A DNA stretch of 64,000 nucleotides. It comes from Actinacidiphila yeochonensis CN732. Lineage in GTDB: Bacteria > Actinomycetota > Actinomycetes > Streptomycetales > Streptomycetaceae. Where the stretch lies: NCBI RefSeq assembly GCF_000745345.1, contig NZ_JQNR01000005.1:1-64000 (forward strand), in the 5' to 3' direction. The stretch's first letter is position 1. Every line of letters begins with the position of its first letter. The notes under the pieces are model-generated. The model made no database searches, had not been told where the DNA came from, and worked only from the letters and a program-made list of their open reading frames with translations. Of the stretch, positions 58,364-64,000 are shown in pieces. Made by a program: the position numbers and the translations under genes.

Positions 58364-59713
58364 TCAGGCCGGGGAGCCGGCGGCGGCCACCGCCGCCGCC
58401 AGGGCCGCGGGCACGTCCTCGACCAGCAGGTGCCGCCCGTCACGCACCACCGTCCGGCCGCCGACCACGGTGTGCCGGACGTCCGCGGCGGTGGCCGCGA
58501 AGACCGCGGTCTCGGCGCCCAGCCGGGGCGGCGGCCCGGCGGTGCGCACCGTGTCGAGCGCGACGGTGGTGAGGTCGGCGAGCGCGCCGGGCTCCAGGCG
58601 TCCGGCGTCCGGCCAGCCCAGGCTCGCGTGGCCGTTCTCGGTGGCGGCCCGCAGCAGCTGGGCGGCGGTCCAGTGGCCGCGGGCGCCGCTGCGCAGCCGT
58701 TCGTCGAGCTCCATGGCGCGGGCCTCCTCGAAGAGGTCGATGACCGCGTGGCTGTCGCTGCCGAGGCTGATCGGGCTGCCGGCCCGGTGCAGGGCGGGGG
58801 CCGGGCCGATGCCGTCGGCCAGGTCCCGTTCCGTGGTGGGGCACATGCAGACGGTGGCGCCGTACCCGCCCAGGAGGTCGATGTCCTCCGCGGTGAGGTG
58901 GGTGGCGTGCACGGCGGTGGCGCGCGGCCCCCAGAATCCGTGGTCGGCCAGCAGCCGGGCGGGGGTACGGCCGTGGACGGCGAGGCAGGCGGCGTTCTCC
59001 GCGGGCTGCTCGGAGAGGTGGACGTGGAGCGGCACCTCCCGGGTGCGTTCGGCGAAGGCGGCGTACCCGTCCTCCTCGGCGAAGGCCCGTACGGAGTGCA
59101 CGGCGGCGCCGATCCTGGCGTTGCCGCTGTCCCGGAGCTGCGACCAGCGGTCGTACCAGGCGTCCGCGGTGCCGTCGCCGAAGCGCCGCTGGACGCCCTC
59201 CAGCGGGCGGTGGCCGACGTGGTCCAGGCCGCCGCGCAGGTAGGCGGTGTCCAGCAGGGTGATCCGCACCCCGGCGGCCTCCGCCGCGGCGATCAGTGCC
59301 TTCCCCATGGCGTTGGGGTCGTCGTAGGGGCGGCCGCCGGCCTGGTGGTGCAGGTAGTGGAACTCGCCGACACAGGTGATCCCGGCCAGCGCCATCTCGG
59401 CGTAGACCGCGCGGGCCAGGGCGTAGTAGCTGTCCGGGTCGAGGCGGTGGGCGGCGCCGTACATCGCCTCGCGCCAGGTCCAGAAGGTGCCGCCGCCGGT
59501 CTGGGCGGTGCCGCGCAGGGCCCGGTGGAAGGCGTGGCTGTGCGCGTTGGCCAGGCCGGGCAGGGTCAGCCCGCGCAGGACCTCGGCGCCGGGCGGCGGC
59601 GCGGGGACGCCGGCGCGCACCTCGGTGACGCGGCCGTCGGCGGCGGTGAGCAGCACCCCGGACTCGACCGCGGGATCGAGCCAGGCATGCTCCAGCCAGT
59701 ACGTCACCGGCAC
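58364..59713 (-). CDS. hutF: Formimidoylglutamate deiminase
   Basis: An amidohydrolase-superfamily enzyme that converts N-formimidoylglutamate to N-formylglutamate in histidine breakdown. The 449 residues show metal ligands in NAHSHAFHRALRG (His58, His60), VPLHVHLSEQPAENAACLAV, ATAVHATHLTAEDIDLLGG and ISLGSDSHAVIDLFEEARAM. The start is put at the GTG 59713, six bases after GGAGGG and overlapping the upstream amidohydrolase by 10 bases; a GTG at 59707 (GTGA overlap) is an alternative. No urocanase, histidase or imidazolonepropionase is in the window. Confidence 0.9.
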   Translation of the reverse strand: MPVTYWLEHAWLDPAVESGVLLTAADGRVTEVRAGVPAPPPGAEVLRGLTLPGLANAHSHAFHRALRGTAQTGGGTFWTWREAMYGAAHRLDPDSYYALARAVYAEMALAGITCVGEFHYLHHQAGGRPYDDPNAMGKALIAAAEAAGVRITLLDTAYLRGGLDHVGHRPLEGVQRRFGDGTADAWYDRWSQLRDSGNARIGAAVHSVRAFAEEDGYAAFAERTREVPLHVHLSEQPAENAACLAVHGRTPARLLADHGFWGPRATAVHATHLTAEDIDLLGGYGATVCMCPTTERDLADGIGPAPALHRAGSPISLGSDSHAVIDLFEEARAMELDERLRSGARGHWTAAQLLRAATENGHASLGWPDAGRLEPGALADLTTVALDTVRTAGPPPRLGAETAVFAATAADVRHTVVGGRTVVRDGRHLLVEDVPAALAAAVAAAGSPA

Positions 59714-61095
59714 GCGAGACCCTCCAGAACGTCGGCGAGCGCGCTGACCCCCGCGGCGCAGTCCTCCTCGGCGGCGTGCTCCGCCGGGGAGTGCGAGACC
59801 CCGGTGGGGTTGCGCACGAACAGCATGGCGGTCGGCACGGCCGCCGCGAGGATTCCGGCGTCGTGTCCCGCTCCCGTGGGCAGCACGGGGACCGGGGTGC
59901 CGCCGCCGGCCAGGGCGGCCACCCGGTCGCGCAGCTCCGCCGCGAAGTCCACCCGGGGGGTGGCGGACTCGCGGACGACCTCCACGGTGGTGCCGTCGCG
60001 GGCGGCGCGCTCCCGGGCGGCGTGCTCGACGGCGGCGACGAGTCCGGCGAGGGTCTCCTCGTCGGGGGCGCGGGAGTCGAGCCAGCCGCGCACCAGGGCG
60101 GCGATGGCGTTGACGCCGCCGGGCTCCACCGCGACCTTCCCGAAGGTGGCCAGCGCGCCGGCCAGCCGGGCCTTCTTCCGGGCGGCCAGCACGGTGGTGG
60201 CGTAGGTGAGCATCGGGTCGTGCCGGTCGGCCAGGGCGGTGGTGCCGGCGTGGTCGGCCCGGCCGCGGAAGTCGAAGCGCCAACGGCCGTGCGGCCAGAT
60301 CGCGGAGGCGGCGCCCAGTGGGCTGCCCGCCGGCTCCAGGGCCCGGCCCTGCTCGATGTGCAGTTCCACGAACGCCGCCAGGCCGGCGAGGCGTTCCGGG
60401 TCCGGGCCGATGGCTTCCGGGTCGTGGCCGGCCCGCTCCATGGCCTGGGCGAGGGTGGTCCCGTCGGCGTCGCGCAGGGCGCGGGCGTGCTCCGGGTCGA
60501 GCTGCCCGGCGGTGAGGCGGGAGCCGACGCAGGCCAGGCCGAAGCGGGCGCCCTCCTCGTCGGCGAAGGCGGCCACGGCGATCGGACGGCGGGGCACGGC
60601 GCCGCGGCCGTGCAGCTCGTCCAGGGCGGCGAAGGCGGAGACGACGCCGAGCGGGCCGTCGAAGGCGCCGCCGTCCGGGACGGAGTCCAGGTGCGAACCG
60701 GTCGCCACGGCCCGCTCCCCCGGTCCGGCGGCGGCGCCGGGGTGGGGGCCGCCCAGCCACGCCCACTGGTTGCCGTTGCGGTCCACCTCGTACCGCAGGC
60801 CCCGGGCCAGCGCCTGCGCGCGGAACCAGGCGCGGCAGTCGGCGTCGGCACCCGTCCAGGCGAAGCGCCGGTAGCCGCCGGACGCGGCGTGGCGCCCCAC
60901 CGGGGCGAGGTCGCGCCACATCCGGTGGAAGCCGTCCCCGGTCCGCCAGCCCGCCGGCCGCGACGCGGACCCGGAGCCTCCCGCGTCCGCGCCGGCCGCC
61001 CCTGCCGTCCGTGCGTCCGCCGGCGTGCGGGCCGGCGTGTGGGCCGGCCCCGCCGTCGTACCGCCAGAGGACTCGTTCATCGGACCCGTCGTCAA
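59704..61095 (-). CDS. M20-family amidohydrolase (allantoate amidohydrolase type)
   Basis: A 463-residue zinc enzyme of the allantoate/N-carbamoyl amino acid amidohydrolase group. Metal and catalytic sites: VATGSHLDSVPDGGAFDGPL, AVAAFADEEGARFGLACVGS, FVELHIEQGRALEPAG, RGRADHAGTTALADRHDPML and the final VRNPTGVSHSPAEHAAEEDC. In streptomycetes it sits beside hutF, where it may hydrolyse N-formylglutamate or another carbamoyl/formyl substrate rather than allantoate. The start is TTG 61095, five bases after AGGAGG; ATG at 61080 is possible. The head to residue 50 is Ala/Gly-rich. Overlaps hutF by 10 bases. Confidence 0.88.
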   Translation of the reverse strand: MTTGPMNESSGGTTAGPAHTPARTPADARTAGAAGADAGGSGSASRPAGWRTGDGFHRMWRDLAPVGRHAASGGYRRFAWTGADADCRAWFRAQALARGLRYEVDRNGNQWAWLGGPHPGAAAGPGERAVATGSHLDSVPDGGAFDGPLGVVSAFAALDELHGRGAVPRRPIAVAAFADEEGARFGLACVGSRLTAGQLDPEHARALRDADGTTLAQAMERAGHDPEAIGPDPERLAGLAAFVELHIEQGRALEPAGSPLGAASAIWPHGRWRFDFRGRADHAGTTALADRHDPMLTYATTVLAARKKARLAGALATFGKVAVEPGGVNAIAALVRGWLDSRAPDEETLAGLVAAVEHAARERAARDGTTVEVVRESATPRVDFAAELRDRVAALAGGGTPVPVLPTGAGHDAGILAAAVPTAMLFVRNPTGVSHSPAEHAAEEDCAAGVSALADVLEGLACR

Positions 61096-61192
61096 CACGG
61101 CCTCCTCGTCGTGGCGGACGAGCCGCCGTCCCGCTGTGGTCCCCCGCGATCCCGCCGTGATCCCGCTGACGGGACTCACGCACACACCCTGA

Positions 61193-61209
61193 CTGGTGGA
61201 TACCACCAG
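61193..61209. promoter_or_regulatory. Palindromic operator candidate in a divergent promoter region
   Basis: CTGGTGG-ATA-CCACCAG is a perfect 7-bp inverted repeat with a 3-base centre. It lies between the amidohydrolase and decarboxylase-like genes, 43 bases before the ATG at 61253. Its form fits GntR- or LacI-like regulators; none is encoded nearby. Confidence 0.55.
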
Positions 61210-61252
61210 CGAACAGGGCCCGGCTGGCATCGACCACCACGAAGGTGATGGG

Positions 61253-62605
61253 ATGACCGCCATGGTGCACGATCTGGGTATACGTCGGGGGCACGCGCTG
61301 CGGGCCGCGGTTGAGCGGGGACTGGCCGGTACGGCCGACCCGGTGGTGGGGCTGCTGGACGTCGCGGGCGTCGAGCACTCGGTGGCGGAGCTGCGGGCCG
61401 CCTTCTCGACCCCGGGGGTCGAGGTCACGCACACGTTCGCGGTGAAGGCCGCGTCGCTGGTGCCGGTGCTGGCGCTGCTCGCCGAGTGCGGGATGGGCGC
61501 GGAGGTGGCGAGCCCGGGTGAGCTGGCGCTGGCCCGGGCCGCGGGCGTGCCGGCCGACCGGATCGTGCTGGACTCCCCCGCCAAGACCGTCGAGGAGCTG
61601 CGCGAGGCCCTGGAGCTGGGCATCGCGGTCAACGCCGACAACCCGGAGGAGCTGGCCCGGATCGACGCCCTGCGGGAGGAGTCGGCGCGGGCCGGCCGGC
61701 CGTCCGCCTCGCCGGTCGGGCTGCGGGTCAACCCGCAGGTCGGCAGCGGCAGCATCGGCGCGATGAGCACCGCCACCGCGACGTCCAAGTTCGGTGTGGC
61801 ACTGCGCGACCCGGGGGCGCTGGAGTGGGTGCTGGCCGCCTACGCCGACCGGCCCTGGCTGAACCGGCTGCACACGCACACCGGTTCGCAGGGGGTGCCG
61901 CTGGAGCTGATGGCCGCGGGGGTGCTGGCCGCCTACGAGCTGGCCGAGCGGATCAACGAGGCGGCCGGCCGGCAGCAGGTCGAGACCCTCGACATCGGCG
62001 GCGGCCTGCCGGTCAACTTCGGCTCCGACGAGGTCACCCCCTCCTTCTCCGACTACGCGGACGTGCTGCGGGCCGAGGTGCCGGGGCTCTTCGACGGCCG
62101 GTACGCGCTGGTGACCGAGTTCGGCCGCTCTGTGCTGGCCAAGAACGGCACGGTGCTGGCCCGGGTGGAGTACGCCAAGTCCTCGGGCGGCCGGCCGATC
62201 GCGGTCACCCACGCCGGCGCCCAGGTCGCCACCCGCACGGTGTTCGTCCCCGACGCGTGGCCGATCCGGGTGCTGGCACTGGACGCGAAGGGCTCGGAGA
62301 AGACCGGCGAGCCGGTCGTCCAGGACGTCGCCGGGCCGTGCTGCTTCGCCGGCGACCTGGTGGCCAGGGGCCGCGAGCTGCCGCTGCTGGAGTCCGGCGA
62401 CCACGTGGCGCTGCTGGACACCGGGGCGTACTACTTCTCCAACCACTTCGCCTACAACTCGCTGCCCCGGCCGGCCGTGTACGGCTACACCGTGCGTCCG
62501 GACGGCGGCGTGGACTTCGCGCCGGTGCGCGAGGCGCAGACGCAGGCGGAGGTCGTGGCGGAGAGCGGCGGCGGCCTGCCGCCGCTGCGCCGCGCGGGCG
62601 CGTAG
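61253..62605 (+). CDS. Diaminopimelate/ornithine decarboxylase-like fold III PLP enzyme
   Basis: A 450-residue alanine-racemase-fold PLP enzyme. The PLP lysine is in EVTHTFAVKAASLVPVLALL, followed by CGMGAEVASPGELALARAAG, VDSPAKT-like, LHTHTGSQGVPLELM (where LysA proteins usually have HxHIGSQ), DIGGGLPVNF, TEFGRSVLAKNG and the C-terminal FSNHFAYNSLPRPAVYGYTV. The catalytic cysteine region reads GPCCFAGDLV instead of the usual CESGD. These changes suggest a substrate other than meso-diaminopimelate, and streptomycetes normally encode lysA elsewhere. ATG at 61253 after AAGGTGA. Confidence 0.82.
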   Translation: MTAMVHDLGIRRGHALRAAVERGLAGTADPVVGLLDVAGVEHSVAELRAAFSTPGVEVTHTFAVKAASLVPVLALLAECGMGAEVASPGELALARAAGVPADRIVLDSPAKTVEELREALELGIAVNADNPEELARIDALREESARAGRPSASPVGLRVNPQVGSGSIGAMSTATATSKFGVALRDPGALEWVLAAYADRPWLNRLHTHTGSQGVPLELMAAGVLAAYELAERINEAAGRQQVETLDIGGGLPVNFGSDEVTPSFSDYADVLRAEVPGLFDGRYALVTEFGRSVLAKNGTVLARVEYAKSSGGRPIAVTHAGAQVATRTVFVPDAWPIRVLALDAKGSEKTGEPVVQDVAGPCCFAGDLVARGRELPLLESGDHVALLDTGAYYFSNHFAYNSLPRPAVYGYTVRPDGGVDFAPVREAQTQAEVVAESGGGLPPLRRAGA

Positions 62606-62663
62606 CCGTCGTCCTCGGGCCGTCGTCCTCGGGCCGTTGGCCCTCGGGATGTGACGGGTGAAG

Positions 62664-62707
62664 GGGGCGCGGGCGGACCCGGTCGGCATCCGGCCCGCCC
62701 GCGCCCC
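62664..62707 (+). terminator. Terminator after the decarboxylase-like gene
   Basis: ggggcgcgggcgg (62664-62676) pairs perfectly with ccgcccgcgcccc (62695-62707). The short repeat gtcgtcctcgggcc occurs twice just before it (about 62607-62634). It also lies downstream of the convergent membrane-protein gene. Confidence 0.75.
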
Positions 62708-62770
62708 GGTCCGTGCCCTGTCCCGGTCCGCGCCCTTCCGCACCCGGCGCGCCGCTCTCGGGGGTTCCCG

Positions 62771-63313
62771 TCAGCCGCGGCGGGGGCCGCCACCCGGGGC
62801 CGCGTCGCCCGCGGCGATCCCGGTGAGCTGGTAGAGCCCGGGGGCGCCGTCGGGCCGCACCCACAGCAGCGCCTCCCGCGAGCGCTCGATCCGCGCCACC
62901 CGGCGGGAGCGCAGCCACAGGCCCGCGCCGGCGCCGCCCAGGAGCATCCCGGCCGCGCACGGCAGCACCAGGTTGGTCGCCGCGGCCACCAGGAAAGCGG
63001 CCAGCAGCCACCAGCGCCGACGGCGTATCCAGGCACGCGCGGTGACCCGGCGGTCCTGGAGGAAGGCGGTCTTCGCCGCCCGGGAGGCCGCGTTGGCCCG
63101 CTCCCCGTGCCGGCGGCCGCGCACCAGCAGCACCACGACCGCCGCGAGCAGGAACAGCGCCGCCCCGGCGAGCACTCCGATCCGCCGTCCGGTCGGGCTG
63201 AAGGTGACCGCCGTGCCCGGCAGGGCCGCGACCACACCCGCCCACCACAGCCATGTCCCGGCGGCGCGTACCGTCACCGCCACCCGTGCCAGCGTGTAGG
63301 CCCCGCGCACCAC
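62771..63313 (-). CDS. Hypothetical membrane protein
   Basis: A 180-residue protein with about four hydrophobic segments: TWLWWAGVVAALPGTAVTF, IGVLAGAALFLLAAVVVLLV, WWLLAAFLVAAATNLVLPCA and GMLLGGAGAGLWL, separated by an Arg-rich loop (RGRRHGERANAASRAAKTAF). The C-terminal soluble part (REALLWVRPDGAPGLYQLTG) is short. I do not recognise a named family. GTG at 63313 (MVRGAYTLARVA) has AGGAGAG upstream. No partner gene is evident. Confidence 0.72.
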   Translation of the reverse strand: MVRGAYTLARVAVTVRAAGTWLWWAGVVAALPGTAVTFSPTGRRIGVLAGAALFLLAAVVVLLVRGRRHGERANAASRAAKTAFLQDRRVTARAWIRRRRWWLLAAFLVAAATNLVLPCAAGMLLGGAGAGLWLRSRRVARIERSREALLWVRPDGAPGLYQLTGIAAGDAAPGGGPRRG

Positions 63314-63634
63314 GTCTCAGCTCTCCTTCCCCGGTCCGTCCCGGTTCGTCCGGGCTCGCCCCGAGTCATCCGGATCGTCCGGTTTGCCCCGGTCCACCCC
63401 GGGTCATCCCGTCGTCCACCGTCCGGCCCCGCCCAGGACCCCGCGCAGCAGGCGGCGGCACCGGACGGAGCACGCTGGGGACGGAGAGTACTTCGCCAAT
63501 CTCAGATTTCGGTGAGAGAGCCGGGAGGCGGGAAGGCTCCCGGAATCAGGCGACGCGGATCTCCGCGCGCGGCGCAACCTTCGGCCGGGCTCACGTGTCG
63601 TGTTGAGTGTTCCAGGGAGGGATCGTTGACGACG
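63314..63634. other. Divergent intergenic region
   Basis: 321 bases. Tandem ccggtccgtcccggttcgtc-type direct repeats occur at 63330-63420, and a 7-bp hairpin (ccgggag 63521-63527, ctcccgg 63537-63543). No promoter could be placed with confidence. Confidence 0.4.
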
Positions 63635-64000
63635 ATGGGGGACCGCACTGTGAACATCAGCCACCGGCGCGCCGGAGGCGCCGCGCTGGCGGCCGCCCTG
63701 ACCGCCGTGACCGCCACGGCCGCGGCGCTGGCCGGCCCGGCCCGTGCCGACGACGGCCCGGTGCTCCACCTTTCCGGCGCCGCCTCCGTCGGGCTGAGCC
63801 TGCCGCCGGACGACGGCGGCCGGCTCGACTGGGACCTGGACACCCAGGGCGGCACCGTCCACGACCTGCACGTCACCGTGGACCTCACGGGCGTCGCCGG
63901 CTTCGCCGCCTCGCCGGACGGCAACTGCTCGGCGGACCTGTGCGCCTGGGACCGGGGCGAGGCCGACGCGGACGGCGCCGACGGAGTGCTGGACCTGCGG
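63635..64000 (+). CDS. Secreted protein, N-terminal part (cut by window end)
   Basis: 122 codons run open to the window edge. After MGDRTVNISHRRAGG comes a signal peptide (ALAAALTAVTATAAALAG, cleavage near ARADD), then a beta-rich stretch (DDGPVLHLSGAASVGLSLPP, TVHDLHVTVDLTGVAGFAAS) and a pair of cysteines (GNCSADLCAWDRG). It resembles the start of streptomycete exported cell-surface proteins but no family can be named. Start: ATG 63635, or the GTG at 63650 just before NISHRR, which follows GGGGGA and gives a more typical signal peptide. Confidence 0.7.
   Translation, partial: MGDRTVNISHRRAGGAALAAALTAVTATAAALAGPARADDGPVLHLSGAASVGLSLPPDDGGRLDWDLDTQGGTVHDLHVTVDLTGVAGFAASPDGNCSADLCAWDRGEADADGADGVLDLR

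Noticed and set aside
59776..61248. A long Gly/Val-rich open frame on the plus strand
   Set aside because: It is antisense to the M20 amidohydrolase, which has all metal-site motifs on the minus strand.

Overview
The window is high-GC DNA (roughly 70% or more G+C) with GTG and TTG starts, tightly overlapping genes, an rRNA operon without spacer tRNAs, a WhiB-type regulator, cofactor F420 biosynthesis genes and six LytR-CpsA-Psr (LCP) proteins. This points to a Streptomyces or close streptomycete. From memory, gene order closely follows the Streptomyces coelicolor chromosome around SCO3014 to SCO3073 (mtnA, rRNA, sahH, manA, manB, whiB, fbiAB, LCP cluster, purKE, sigma factor, hut-type genes), so most of this looks like conserved core chromosome. 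I see no prophage, insertion sequence, CRISPR array or biosynthetic gene cluster.

Layout. 1-1872: remnants of mtnA (minus) and a membrane-protein gene (plus), both broken by many single-base frame changes. 2168-7830: an rRNA operon on the minus strand (16S, 23S, 5S) with a strong terminator at the low-coordinate end, long-range processing stems, and three near-identical promoter cassettes at the high-coordinate end. 8005-16229: minus-strand metabolic block with a conserved hypothetical, S-adenosylhomocysteine hydrolase, a cation diffusion facilitator, mannose-6-phosphate isomerase, a frameshifted SIS-domain gene, a Trm112-like peptide, phosphomannomutase and a DUF3499 protein. 16622-23324: a zincin-like protein, then minus-strand DUF5719, a very large membrane glycosyltransferase and whiB. 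24002-26826: cysteine dioxygenase-like protein, fbiA and fbiB. 26873-30188: AlkA-type glycosylase, NDP-sugar pyrophosphorylase and a TIGR03089 protein. 30497-46057: cell-envelope island with six LCP proteins, a family 2 glycosyltransferase, a hotdog thioesterase, an LAETG surface protein and an acyl-CoA dehydrogenase. 46187-52408: UDP-glucose dehydrogenase-type enzyme, a YbhN/LPG-synthase-like membrane protein, a two-component system and GtrA. 52751-55849: purK, purE and a membrane dipeptidase. 55916-58231: anti-sigma ATPase, STAS antagonist and SigB-type sigma factor. 58364-64000: formimidoylglutamate deiminase, an M20 amidohydrolase, a DAP-decarboxylase-like enzyme, a membrane protein and the start of a secreted protein.

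How the genes fit together. ManA, ManB and the nucleotidyltransferase at 28153-29301 would make mannose-1-phosphate and an NDP-sugar. The UDP-sugar dehydrogenase would supply a uronic acid. The glycosyltransferases and GtrA would use or move sugars at the membrane, and the LCP proteins would attach glycopolymers to peptidoglycan. This is a reading of context, not proof of one pathway.

Most unusual features. (1) Five loci carry frame changes, mostly at G/C runs; these are probably sequence errors, although the left edge may be real decay. (2) There are unusual short repeats: a ten-unit 11-bp array at 47866-47975, two arrays built on a CATAGG core at 27991-28084 and 47577-47660, a degenerate CCGAAC-rich stretch at 49430-49620, and small in-frame tandem repeats. 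(3) One LCP protein lacks conserved arginines. (4) The large glycosyltransferase has a Tyr/Gly/Gln-rich tail. (5) Several genes appear to be leaderless.
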